Origin: VXYL01 sp965116935
Lineage (GTDB): Bacteria; Pseudomonadota; Gammaproteobacteria; Pseudomonadales; Azotimanducaceae
Direction: 5' to 3'
Length of the DNA: 64,000 nucleotides
NCBI GenBank assembly: GCA_965116935.1
Contig: OZ220737.1
Coordinates: forward strand, 310,001-374,000
Shown: positions 55,006-63,278 of the stretch, in pieces
Position numbering within the stretch: position 1 is the stretch's first letter
Layout: every line of letters begins with the position of its first letter
The notes under the pieces: generated by a model
Seen by the model: the letters and a program-made list of their open reading frames with translations, nothing else
What the model was told of the DNA's origin: nothing
Databases searched by the model: none
Made by a program: the position numbers and the translations under genes

Positions 55006-55377
55006 TCACCCGCCGACGGGGCGGTGATCGTGGCCGGGGCCGGGGGTTATGTGGAGGAGAGTCGTGGGTTCCAGCATCTCCAGGCGGTGCCATTCGCCTT
55101 TGGGGACTATGCAGGCTTCGCCGGTGGCCAGGGGGAGCGGTTCGGGGTCGGAGTCGCAGATTACGTGGACCCGGCCGGAGATGACATAGAGGAGTTCGTC
55201 ACCGTCTGGGTGCATTTCGCCGCCGTGGGGCGGCGCCTGGGTCATGTGGACGATGCCGGCGGTTAGGCCGTCGATGCGTTCCGGTGGGCCGGGCTTGTGC
55301 TCCGCTGGCTGGATCGAGCGGTCGGGTGGGAAGTGGAAGGCAAAGCGGCTCGGGTCGACTGCTCTGATTTTGGGCAT
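55006..55377 (-). CDS. Cupin-domain protein
   Basis: The 123-residue single cupin has motif 1, GGEMHPDGDELLYVISGRVH (His, Asp and Glu for metal), and motif 2, GEACIVPKGEWHRLEML. It is a small metal-binding beta-barrel, with no clear substrate. The ATG start is normal. It is transcribed away from the CoA-transferase stop region, with a small inverted-repeat element in between. Confidence 0.85.
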   Translation of the reverse strand: MPKIRAVDPSRFAFHFPPDRSIQPAEHKPGPPERIDGLTAGIVHMTQAPPHGGEMHPDGDELLYVISGRVHVICDSDPEPLPLATGEACIVPKGEWHRLEMLEPTTLLHITPGPGHDHRPVGG

Positions 55378-55400
55378 TGTTGCGGCTCCGGGTCCTGCTA

Positions 55401-55541
55401 GGGCGTGTTCACACTATGCGCTCACACAATCCATTGGACGGCGTGGCCTCGTTCTCGATCGGTTGCGCTGGGACTTTGGTAACTGTCGCCGGTTGATTCA
55501 AGGTAGTTTTCGGTGACCAGAACGCTAGTGTGAACACGCCC
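55401..55541. mobile_element. 141-bp MITE-like element with TA target duplication
   Basis: The ends GGGCGTGTTCACACTA (55401-55416) and TAGTGTGAACACGCCC (55526-55541) are perfect 16-base inverted repeats, flanked on both sides by TA. This is the layout of a non-autonomous element of the IS630/Tc1-mariner type. It contains no gene. The right end and the flanking TA form the TAG stop codon of the CoA-transferase gene on the minus strand. Confidence 0.85.
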
Positions 55542-56863
55542 TAAGCGAGTTTCGAGTCGTCGCCCGGCGTCGGCGCCGCCCGAGTGGCGCCGGCGGCCAG
55601 GAGCGCTTCCATCGCCGCTTCGTCGAAGCCGACTTCCGCGAGGATTTCCCGGGTGGCGGAGGCGAACGCCGGCGCCGGTTCGCGGGAGCGGAAGCCGCCG
55701 CCGTCCATGCGCACCGGGGGCGAGAGCACCGTCATGTCGCCGGCAGTGGGATGCTCTAGGGTGTGGAACATCTCGTTGGCGCGGGCGTGTTCGTCGTCGA
55801 AGAGTTCCACCGGGAACTTCACCGTCGAGACCGGCACGCCGGCCTCTTGCAGCACCGCTAGCCATTCGGCGCTCGGGCGACTCTGGAAGATGACCTCCGC
55901 ACGCTGCATGAGCGCGAGATAGTGCTCCGTCTTGCCTTCGTTGTCCGGGGCGTCCATTTCCGGGTCTTCGAGGCCGAGCGCTTCGAGGAACCGAACGCGC
56001 AGGGAGCGGCTGCCGCAGGCGATGGCAACCGGGGCATCGGCGGTGGCGTAGGTGCGGAAATACACCTTCATCAGCGGCATCGCCCGGCCCGCCGACATGC
56101 CCGATGCCTGCTCGGCGAAGCTCGCGCCTTCGCGGCGTTGGTTCGCGAGGTGTTCCAAGGTTCGCTCGTGCACCGGGCCGTCCACGGCTTCCGAGCGGAT
56201 GAGTTGGTTGTTGGCGAGCGTCATCGCCGCCTGCATGAGGGAGGTGTCGACCACGCCGCCACGACCGGTGCGTTCGCGCCGGAGCAGCGCCGAGGAGATG
56301 CCGAAGGCCAGCGACATGGCGCACATGTAGTCGGCGCTCACGGGGTCGCCCGGGGCCGGCAGGTCCCCGGCCATGCGGCCGTTCGCCGCCATCAGGCCGC
56401 TGCGCGCCTGCACGACGATGTCCATGCCGGCGAAGCCGGCATCCGGGCCACGCTTGCCGAAGGCGGTGACGGAGCCGACGATCAGGCGCGGATGCCGGTT
56501 CACGAGCTCCTCGGCGCCAAGCCCAATCCGCTCCGCGAGGCCAGGGCGGAAGTTCATGAGCGCGACGTCGGCGTCCTGCAGCAGCGCGCTGATGACGGTG
56601 GCCGCATCGGGATGCCGAAGGTTCAGCGGCAGCGAACGCTTGCCCCGGTTGCGGGAAATGAACGTGCGCGTCTCCATGGGCGCGAGCGGGCGCAGGATGC
56701 GGGTGGGGTCGCCATCGAGCGACTCGATCTTGATGACGTCCGCTCCGCCCTCCGCAAGCAACTGGGCGCAGAACGGCACCGCGACGAACTGGCCGAACTC
56801 GATGACGCGAACGCCGTGGAACGGTTGCTGGTCTGCTGGCGTGGGGTTCATCGCGGGGAACAT
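55541..56863 (-). CDS. CaiB/BaiF-type (class III) CoA-transferase
   Basis: The 440-residue protein has VRVIEFGQFVAVPFCAQLLA, GADVIKIESLDGDPTR, NRGKRSLPLNLRHPD and the catalytic Asp in AGMDIVVQARSGLMA. GVVDTSLMQAAMTL also fits the family, which moves CoA between carboxylic acids. The substrate is unknown. The start is the ATG at 56863; an ATG four codons later is an alternative. The stop codon is made in part by an inserted MITE, so the last residues (GDDSKLA) may not be original. Confidence 0.92.
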   Translation of the reverse strand: MFPAMNPTPADQQPFHGVRVIEFGQFVAVPFCAQLLAEGGADVIKIESLDGDPTRILRPLAPMETRTFISRNRGKRSLPLNLRHPDAATVISALLQDADVALMNFRPGLAERIGLGAEELVNRHPRLIVGSVTAFGKRGPDAGFAGMDIVVQARSGLMAANGRMAGDLPAPGDPVSADYMCAMSLAFGISSALLRRERTGRGGVVDTSLMQAAMTLANNQLIRSEAVDGPVHERTLEHLANQRREGASFAEQASGMSAGRAMPLMKVYFRTYATADAPVAIACGSRSLRVRFLEALGLEDPEMDAPDNEGKTEHYLALMQRAEVIFQSRPSAEWLAVLQEAGVPVSTVKFPVELFDDEHARANEMFHTLEHPTAGDMTVLSPPVRMDGGGFRSREPAPAFASATREILAEVGFDEAAMEALLAAGATRAAPTPGDDSKLA

Positions 56864-56934
56864 AGCATTGTTGGCGGGCGCAGCGCCGAGATCGCCGTCA
56901 TTGGGCGGTGTCCCACTTTCACTGATGCAGCAGC

Positions 56935-57065
56935 TTTGGGCCGTCCTCTGGAGGGAGGACGTCCCGCCCTCGCACGCGCCGCAAGGCGCGCAGCACACTC
57001 GCTGCACCAACAAGACGGACGCCCTTGCGGGCGCGACGGAGGGCGGGACCCCTTCCCTCCCGAGG
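56935..57065. repeat. Hairpin repeat composite, copy of the 5835-5965 block
   Basis: GGAGGGAGGACGTCCCGCCCTC, GCGCCGCAAGGCGCGCAGCA, CGCTGCACC, GCGGGCGCGACGGAGGGCGG. The order and sequence match the composite between tyrA and cmk. It lies between the CoA-transferase and the SPOR-barrel gene. Confidence 0.75.
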
Positions 57066-57138
57066 AACGTGCCGCACGCGGTCCTCAGTTGCCAGCAGTA
57101 TCCGCGGTGGCGGGAACGTCAAAGTGAGACACTACCCG

Positions 57139-58953
57139 TCAGAGGGCGAGGTGGACGGTCAAGCCGACTCGGTCGCGGTGGCTGAACTCGCCGTAGAAGG
57201 CGTCTTGACGGCCTTCAAAGAAATCGGCGAAGGCGGTTAGCGAAAGAGCCTTGCCGGCCCGCCACGTCAAGCGCGGGCGGATCAGGGCACCTTGGCCGGA
57301 GAGGCCGTGGTGGGTGGTGAGGCTGGCGGCGAGGTCGGTGCCGGGGAAGGCCCGCTCGGCGTGCAGAACGGCGGTCATCTCGGTTTCGTCGCGCGCCATG
57401 CCCGGGACGTGGTCCAGCGCGGAGGTCTGGAAGAACTGCACGTCGACTCGCGTGTCGGCGAAGGCCGTCCAACCGACGCCGACCACCGAGGCGAACTCAG
57501 GGCTCGGGTGGATGTCGTCCACGCCGTGGAAGTAGCGGCGGTCGCTCAGGGTGGCTTCCACGTGCAAGGAGTAATCGCCGTAGGTCTTGGCGGCGCTGGC
57601 GCCGAGGGTGGTCATGCGCGGTTCGAACGCGCGTCTGCCGGTTTCGTCGAGACGCCACACGGGCCAATCGTCGCGGTGGCGCAGGGCGTTGAAGGTGAGC
57701 CCCCAGCCATCCTTGGCGAAGGAGTAGCGCAATCCCGGTTCGACGTCGCGATAGCGGGAGCGGCCAGGCGCCTTCGGGCGATCGGCGTAGAGCGCTTGCG
57801 CGAAGACGCCTCCGGTGCGCGGCAGGCGGTGGCCTTCCCGCTCCAGCACCAGCAGCGCCTGCAACGTGCCCTGCCCCACCTGCCGCTCGGCGTTCAGCAT
57901 CCACAGCGGCGTGCGGGCGCGCTCGAAGCTCGAGAGCAGGAACTCGCGATAGCTCTCGGGATTGACGATGTCGAGCACCTTGAGCCCTCTGGTCTTGCCC
58001 CAGATGACCGTCTGACGGCCGATGCGCAAGCGCCAGTCGTCGCGGCGGATGTCGGCCCAGGCCTGACGCAATTCGGCTTCGGCGTAGGCATCGAGATGGT
58101 GGCGCACGGCGGACGGCGAGGCAGGCTTGCCCGGAATGAGCGCATCCGATCCTTCGCGGCGGATGCGGGTGGTGACGTGGAAGCCGGTTAGCCCCAGGGC
58201 CTTGGGGGCTCCGAAGCTGGCGCGGATGCCGGCGATTACGGACAGCTCCTCTTTTTGCTTGGAGGGGGCAGCGCTCGTATTGCCGAAGACGGTGGTGGCG
58301 CGGATGTCGGATTGGAAGGAGAGCGGATTGGGCGGCGGATTGGGAGGGACGTGCGGGGCGACAACACGCGCGCCGGCCCGCTGCTGTTGGGTGGGCGTGG
58401 AGGAAGTCGCGCCTGGCGGCGCGTGGGAGGGCGAGACGCCCTCACTCACAAGCGAGTGCCGCGCGTCGTCCCCGCCGAGCGTGGCGTTGATCCCCTCACC
58501 GCCAGGTTTCGATGCGTCGTTGGCGCCTTCCCCCGCAAGCTTCCAAGCGTCGGTGTAGCCGGCCTCCTGTAGACGTCGAACAGCCTTGACGGCCTCGGCA
58601 TTTGATGACCACGGGCCCAGGGCGACTCGATGCATCGGGCCGGTCGGTGTGGTTGCGACGAGGACGGCGGGGGACATCGAGGACTTGCGCGCCACTTCTT
58701 GGGCTCGGGATTGCGCGGCGGATTGGTTGAGGAAGCTGCCGACGATGGCCCAGTACGGGCCGTCCTGCGCTGCGTCCCCTGCGGCGTCCTGCGCCTTGGC
58801 CGCACACGAGAGGACCGCGAGGGCCGCCGCGAACAAGGCGATCCTCGTCCGCGTAGTGCTGATTGCGATTGCCCCCCGCGCCTGGCGGCGCGTGGGAGGG
58901 CGAGACGCCGTCCCCCCAAAGGAGCGGTTTGGGCCGCGCCAACGTGCGTTCAC
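57139..58953 (-). CDS. SPOR-domain protein fused to a DUF1302-like outer-membrane barrel
   Basis: The 604-residue protein has a signal-peptide-like stretch (RIALFAAALAVLSCAAKAQD) at about 37-56. A SPOR domain spans about 65-142 (YWAIVGSFLNQSAAQSRAQE, VALGPWSSNAEAVKAVRRLQ). The C-terminal 380-residue beta-rich domain contains LRQAWADIRRDDWRLRIGRQ and VIWGKTRGLKVLDIVNPESY, typical of DUF1302 barrels. SPOR binds denuded peptidoglycan, so the protein may tie the wall to the outer membrane. Hairpin repeats lie in frame both before the signal peptide (GGTASRPPTRRQARG) and in the linker (SEGVSPSHAPPGATSS). The GTG start overlaps the ybaN stop. Confidence 0.8.
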   Translation of the reverse strand: MNARWRGPNRSFGGTASRPPTRRQARGAIAISTTRTRIALFAAALAVLSCAAKAQDAAGDAAQDGPYWAIVGSFLNQSAAQSRAQEVARKSSMSPAVLVATTPTGPMHRVALGPWSSNAEAVKAVRRLQEAGYTDAWKLAGEGANDASKPGGEGINATLGGDDARHSLVSEGVSPSHAPPGATSSTPTQQQRAGARVVAPHVPPNPPPNPLSFQSDIRATTVFGNTSAAPSKQKEELSVIAGIRASFGAPKALGLTGFHVTTRIRREGSDALIPGKPASPSAVRHHLDAYAEAELRQAWADIRRDDWRLRIGRQTVIWGKTRGLKVLDIVNPESYREFLLSSFERARTPLWMLNAERQVGQGTLQALLVLEREGHRLPRTGGVFAQALYADRPKAPGRSRYRDVEPGLRYSFAKDGWGLTFNALRHRDDWPVWRLDETGRRAFEPRMTTLGASAAKTYGDYSLHVEATLSDRRYFHGVDDIHPSPEFASVVGVGWTAFADTRVDVQFFQTSALDHVPGMARDETEMTAVLHAERAFPGTDLAASLTTHHGLSGQGALIRPRLTWRAGKALSLTAFADFFEGRQDAFYGEFSHRDRVGLTVHLAL

Positions 58954-59402
58954 TGACGGGGCTTGCCTTGCTTCACCAGGTCGCGGGGCGGGAGGGGGCG
59001 GGTGAACAGGAACGCAGCTACCGCCGAGAGGATGACCACCTGCAAGGCGAGCACCCAGAGCGGCACCCCCAGCGCCACCGAGATGGCCAGAACCGTGACC
59101 ATGGCAATCCCCGCTGCCATCTTGCCGCGACGGGATATGGCGTGGTGGTTGCGCCAGTCGGACAGCATGGGGCCGAAGGTGCGATGGTTCACCAGCCAGT
59201 CGTGCAGGCGGTCGGAGCCGCGGGAGAAGCAGAACGCCGCAAGGATCAGGAACACCGTGGTGGGCATCAGCGGCACCACCACGCCCACCATGCCGGCGCC
59301 CAAGGCGAGCCAGCCTCCTGCGAGCCAGAGCGCGCGTGCCAAAGCGCCGGGCTGGCGCTCGGGGCCTCGGTCTTGCCGCGTTGCTGGCTTTGACTCGCTC
59401 AA
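58950..59402 (-). CDS. YbaN/DUF454 family inner-membrane protein
   Basis: The 150-residue protein has the motif GVVVPLMPTTVFLILAAFCF and RLHDWLVNHRTFGPMLSDWR. Two more membrane segments lie towards the C terminus (MAAGIAMVTVLAISVALGV, LALQVVILSAVAAFLF). This is the YbaN family of unknown role. Its stop overlaps the start of the SPOR-barrel gene (GTGA), so the two are coupled. Confidence 0.9.
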   Translation of the reverse strand: MSESKPATRQDRGPERQPGALARALWLAGGWLALGAGMVGVVVPLMPTTVFLILAAFCFSRGSDRLHDWLVNHRTFGPMLSDWRNHHAISRRGKMAAGIAMVTVLAISVALGVPLWVLALQVVILSAVAAFLFTRPLPPRDLVKQGKPRQ

Positions 59403-59408
59403 GAGCCT

Positions 59409-59828
59409 TCAGCCGGCACGGGCCTTACGGTAGCCGGTGAGCTTGTAGGTGACTACGGCCATCGCCACTTCTTCGCCGGCGGCGTTCGTTACCGATACAT
59501 CCCCCGTGCAAAGCGTGCCGCCGCGACGACGCACGGTGGCGGCGGCCGTGAGGTCCGTCGCCACGGCCAGATTCAGGAAGTTGACGGTGAAGCCCACGGT
59601 GGCGCCCCGAGAGTCGAGAGTCACGTCGGGTGACGACCAGAACGCGGCGGTTGCGGCGATGTCGATCAGGGCACTGATGGCGCCGCCATGGATGCGGCCG
59701 ACGCCGAGGTCGGGCCGCCAGGGCAGGCGCACCACCACTCGATCGGTCTCTTGCGAGACCAGCTCGGTGCCGAGCAGGGCGGCGAAGTTCTCGGTGGCGA
59801 TGGCGTGGGCACGGCTTGGAATGTTCAT
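59409..59828 (-). CDS. PaaI-type hotdog thioesterase
   Basis: The 139-residue protein has GVGRIHGGAISALIDIAATA (the His-Gly-Gly and Asp motif) and SRGATVGFTVNFLNLA, GTLCTGDVSVTNAAGEEVAM. It is a single hotdog-fold acyl-CoA thioesterase; the substrate is unknown. ATG start. It precedes ybaN on the same strand by 6 bases and is probably cotranscribed. Confidence 0.9.
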   Translation of the reverse strand: MNIPSRAHAIATENFAALLGTELVSQETDRVVVRLPWRPDLGVGRIHGGAISALIDIAATAAFWSSPDVTLDSRGATVGFTVNFLNLAVATDLTAAATVRRRGGTLCTGDVSVTNAAGEEVAMAVVTYKLTGYRKARAG

Positions 59829-59972
59829 CGTTTGTGGTTGCGCTGGCGGCGTGTTGGAAGTCTTCGCTGGCGCCGAAAACCTCTGCGCTTGTATCTCCTA
59901 TTCGCATCATCGTGAATAATGCATGTTGGTCCGATTCCGTGTGGCAACGCCCGTCTCAAGGAGGACAAACCT

Positions 59973-60383
59973 GTGGCAGAGCCTTTGGACATCCCGAGCA
60001 TCTTGAGCCACGTTTCCGTCGGCAGCAACGACCTCGAACGGGCGCTCGCATTCTACGATGTCGTGCTCGCGACGGTGGGGGCGGAGCGCAAGCACGAGGT
60101 GCCGGGATTCGCCGTGGCCTACGGCAAGCTGTTCCCGGAGTTTTGGGTGCAAACACCGTTCGACGAGCAGACGGCGAGCGTCGGCAACGGCGTTCACTTC
60201 GCCTTCATCGCCATGACGCGGGACCAGGTGCACGCGTTCCACGAGGCAGCACTCGCGGCCGGTGGCAAGGACGAAGGTGCGCCGGGGCCTCGTCCCCAGT
60301 ATGGCGACGACTACTACGGTTGTTTTGTTCGAGATCTCGACGGCAACAAGATCGAGGCATCGCTGCTTCAGGTGATGGACTAG
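59973..60383 (+). CDS. VOC family protein (lactoylglutathione lyase-like)
   Basis: The 136-residue single-module VOC protein contains ILSHVSVGSNDLERALAFYD, GVHFAFIAMTRDQVHAFHEA and GDDYYGCFVRDLDGNKIEAS. His and Glu residues fit the metal site. The GTG at 59973 is chosen because AAGGAGG stands 8 bases upstream; the ATG at 59919 lacks this. It sits 4 bases before the FAD oxidase gene. Confidence 0.9.
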   Translation: MAEPLDIPSILSHVSVGSNDLERALAFYDVVLATVGAERKHEVPGFAVAYGKLFPEFWVQTPFDEQTASVGNGVHFAFIAMTRDQVHAFHEAALAAGGKDEGAPGPRPQYGDDYYGCFVRDLDGNKIEASLLQVMD

Positions 60384-60387
60384 CCGG

Positions 60388-61992
60388 ATGGCAGCGCGGG
60401 CGGAACGACGGAGCTTCTGGACCTGGGGCTATGTCTCTGACGAGCCGAGCGATGCCGAACGCGCCGAAGCGGCGCGGGGGCTGTCGGCGCGGATCGCTGC
60501 GGAGATTGCGCCACCGGCCATTCCACAGATTGTCGACATCAAGCTCGGCAAGCCCAGGCTCGAAGTGCCCGCCGCCCTCGCCGGCTGGGTCTCGACCGAC
60601 CACGCCGAGCGCGTGACGCACACCTACGGCGGCCACTCGCTCGAGCTCTTGCGCGCCATGCGCGGCGAGTTCGTCGATCCGCCGGACGCGGTGGCGCATC
60701 CGCGCAACGAAGCGGAGCTCGAGGCCACGCTCGAGTGGTGCGATCGCGCCGGCCACGCCGCGATGCCCTACGGCGGCGGCACTTCGGTGGTGTGGGGGGT
60801 GAATGCGCCAACCGATGCCGAAAGCGCCGTCACCATCGATCTCGACGAGATGAACTCGGTGCTGGAAGTGGATGACGTCTCCCGCGCCGGACGCTTTCAG
60901 GCCGGCATCCTCGGGCCAGACCTCGAAGCGGCGCTGAAGGCCAAGGGGCTGACGCTGCGGCATTACCCGCAGAGCTTTCCGTGGTCCACCGTCGGCGGCT
61001 GGGTGGCGACGCGTTCCGGCGGGCATTACGCCACCAATCACACGCACATCGACGACTTTGTGGAATCCACCCGCATGCTCACGCCGCGCGGCTGGATGGA
61101 GTCGCGCCGCCTTCCCGGCAGCGGCGCGGGGCCGAGCCCGGACCGAATGGTGCTCGGTTCCGAAGGCACGCTGGGCGTCATCAGCGAGTGCTGGCTGCGG
61201 TTGCAGAAGCGGCCCGTGTTTCGCGCCACCGCCGGGATTACGTTCGCGGACTGGGCAAACGGCTGCGACGCCGTGCGCCAGATCGCCCAGGCGAAGCTCT
61301 GGCCCGCAAACCTGCGCATATTGGACCCGGTGGAGGCGGCTGCCAGCGCTGGGCTCGGTGGCGACAGGGCCTTGCTCATCATCGGCTTCGAATCCGCCGA
61401 CGTGCCGCAGGGAGAGAACGTGCGCGCAACCGTGGCCATCGCCCGGGACTGCGGCGGCAGCATCGACGACGACGCCATCGTTGTGGACGACGGCGACGGC
61501 AGGCCCACGGGCCGCGCTGGGGCGGTGGGGGCCTGGCGCAATGCCTTCATCGGCGTCAATGCGGGCCTCACGGCCGGCATTGGCCTGCTCTCCGACACGT
61601 TCGAGACGGCCATTACGTGGGATCGCTGGCCCGCCTTCGATGCCGAAGTGCGGCAACGGGTTGGGGCTGTGCTTGGCGAGGCGGTGGCCGGCGGGCGGCT
61701 GTCGTGCCGCTTCACCCATGTCTATCCCGACGGCCCGGCGCCTTACTACTCCTTCAGCGGCGTGGTGCCGGTGGGAGCGGAAGAGGAACGCTGGCGCGCC
61801 GTGAAGGATGCTGCGACGACCGCGGTCGTGGCGGCCGGCGGCACGGTAACCCACCACCACGCGGTCGGCCGCATGCACCGCACCGGCTGGGAGCAGCAGC
61901 GCCCTGCCCTCTTCGGCGACCTCTGGCGAGCCACCAAGCGCAGCGTCGATCCGAACGGGATCATGAATCCTGGCGTGCTGGTGGATCCTTAA
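60388..61992 (+). CDS. FAD-linked oxidase of the alkylglycerone-phosphate synthase type
   Basis: The 534-residue protein has the FAD-binding PCMH domain with AMPYGGGTSVVWGVNAPTDA, WSTVGGWVATRSGGHYATNH and LGSEGTLGVISECWLRL. The C-terminal cap has THHHAVGRMHRTG and DPNGIMNPGVL. The His-His-His stretch and length match the alkyldihydroxyacetonephosphate synthase branch of FAD oxidases. In bacteria these act on varied hydroxyacid or lipid substrates. It is coupled to the VOC gene. The natural substrate is unknown. Confidence 0.9.
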   Translation: MAARAERRSFWTWGYVSDEPSDAERAEAARGLSARIAAEIAPPAIPQIVDIKLGKPRLEVPAALAGWVSTDHAERVTHTYGGHSLELLRAMRGEFVDPPDAVAHPRNEAELEATLEWCDRAGHAAMPYGGGTSVVWGVNAPTDAESAVTIDLDEMNSVLEVDDVSRAGRFQAGILGPDLEAALKAKGLTLRHYPQSFPWSTVGGWVATRSGGHYATNHTHIDDFVESTRMLTPRGWMESRRLPGSGAGPSPDRMVLGSEGTLGVISECWLRLQKRPVFRATAGITFADWANGCDAVRQIAQAKLWPANLRILDPVEAAASAGLGGDRALLIIGFESADVPQGENVRATVAIARDCGGSIDDDAIVVDDGDGRPTGRAGAVGAWRNAFIGVNAGLTAGIGLLSDTFETAITWDRWPAFDAEVRQRVGAVLGEAVAGGRLSCRFTHVYPDGPAPYYSFSGVVPVGAEEERWRAVKDAATTAVVAAGGTVTHHHAVGRMHRTGWEQQRPALFGDLWRATKRSVDPNGIMNPGVLVDP

Positions 61993-62016
61993 GCCGCTAG
62001 GAACAGGCTTGAAGGG

Positions 62017-62128
62017 CCTCGGAGGGAAGGCATTCTGCCTTCCCTAAGCGCCGACCGGCGCTTTCCCACCTGCCACAATGAAGCAGGTGCGCGGGGCACA
62101 GGGAAGGCAGAATGCCTTCCCTCCGAGG
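62017..62128. repeat. Large inverted hairpin repeat (GAAGGCATTCTGCCTTC type)
   Basis: CCTCGGAGGGAAGGCATTCT at 62017 and its exact inverse ending at 62128 form 29-base arms around GCGCCGACCGGCGC. The arms are themselves palindromic. It separates two convergent genes and could act as a bidirectional transcription block. Confidence 0.85.
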
Positions 62129-62194
62129 CCATCACTTCGAGTCAAATCGTGCAACATTAAACCCCTACGAGCTTCGTCCCATGCGAGGAAGCTC

Positions 62195-62965
62195 CTACAG
62201 CGCTTGCAGGCGCTCCAAGCGGCGAACCCAGATGTTGCGGAACTGCACGGGGTCGCCGTGGTCTTGCAGCACCAGCGGGCCTTCGGGGCCGTGCTCTTCG
62301 TCGTAGCTCGCGAGGGCTCGATGCTTGGTGGGGCCTTGGATTGGCTGGCGCAGGTGCGCGAGAACGCCGTTGTGGAAGACTGTCAGGGTTGCCGGGGAGG
62401 CAATGGCGCCGCCTTCGTACACCGGCGCCTCGAAGACGATGTCGAAGGTGTGCCAGTGGCCGGGTGGAACGCTGGCATTGGCTAGCGGCGGATACTGGCC
62501 ATAGATGGACGCGGTAAGGCCGTCGGCGTAGGTGGGGTTGTCGTAGCCGTCGAGCACCTGCACCTCGTAGTGCCCCATCAGGAAGACCCCGGAGTTGCCC
62601 CTACCCTGGCTGTCGGCATGAATCTCGGTGGGAGCGCGCCACTCGACGTGGAGTTGGCAGGTGCCGAAGTGTTGCTTGGTGCGGATGTTGCCGGTTCGAG
62701 GAGCGATTTCCACCGCACCTCCCTCCACCAGCGTCCACGGTGCCGCGCCGCCCTCCCGAACGCCCTCCCAAGCGTCGAGATTGCTGCCGTCGAACAGGAT
62801 CACCGCATCCGACGGCGGCCGTCCCGCCACCACCTGCGTGGAGCCCGTCGCCGGCGTCACCACCGGCGGCGATGGCCGGTCGATGTCGTGAACCCGCCAC
62901 GTCTGCCCCGGAATCACCGGCGTGTCCGTGTATCCCTTCGGCAGTTCCTTGATCTCGCTTGCCAT
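62195..62965 (-). CDS. DUF1080 (3-keto-disaccharide hydrolase-like) protein
   Basis: The 256-residue protein has the family pattern ILFDGSNLDAWEGV near residue 60, EWRAPTEIHADSQGRGNSGVF, YEVQVLDGYDNPTYADG and HTFDIVFEAPVY. It ends in PVQFRNIWVRRLE. The fold is a jelly-roll beta-sandwich; family members are linked to carbohydrate breakdown. No signal peptide is seen. The ATG at 62965 has GGAGG 6 bases upstream and is preferred to an ATG ten codons earlier. Confidence 0.92.
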   Translation of the reverse strand: MASEIKELPKGYTDTPVIPGQTWRVHDIDRPSPPVVTPATGSTQVVAGRPPSDAVILFDGSNLDAWEGVREGGAAPWTLVEGGAVEIAPRTGNIRTKQHFGTCQLHVEWRAPTEIHADSQGRGNSGVFLMGHYEVQVLDGYDNPTYADGLTASIYGQYPPLANASVPPGHWHTFDIVFEAPVYEGGAIASPATLTVFHNGVLAHLRQPIQGPTKHRALASYDEEHGPEGPLVLQDHGDPVQFRNIWVRRLERLQAL

Positions 62966-63104
62966 GTTTCCTCCAGCGATTTCCGCCAAGCGCATCGACG
63001 CTCAGCCATTGCCCACCATCAGGGCGTACGGAACTGATGGAGCATCGTTGACCGAAGCACCCGCATCGACCATCATACGCGCCAGCGGAAAAGGGGGGAA
63101 ACCC

Positions 63105-63278
63105 ATGACGCAACCGTCAAAAGCCCTTCATTACGCCAACCTTCTGGCGGCACAACAGACCAAGGAGTTGCGGGAATTCGTGGAGCGTAAGCGCGATGAA
63201 GAACGAGCAAAACGCGACGAGTCCGCGGAACGCGGGAAGAGCGGCTCATCAACCCCGAAGACGGCTCTATCGACCTAA
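63105..63278 (+). CDS. Small charged helical protein of unknown function
   Basis: The 57-residue frame reads MTQPSKALHYANLLAAQQTK, then ELREFVERKRDEERAKRDES, a single charged helix. AAGGGGGG lies just upstream of the ATG. It overlaps the start of the dGTPase gene by 83 bases in another frame, so it could be a leader gene coupled to it. No family is recognised. Confidence 0.4.
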   Translation: MTQPSKALHYANLLAAQQTKELREFVERKRDEERAKRDESAERGKSGSSTPKTALST

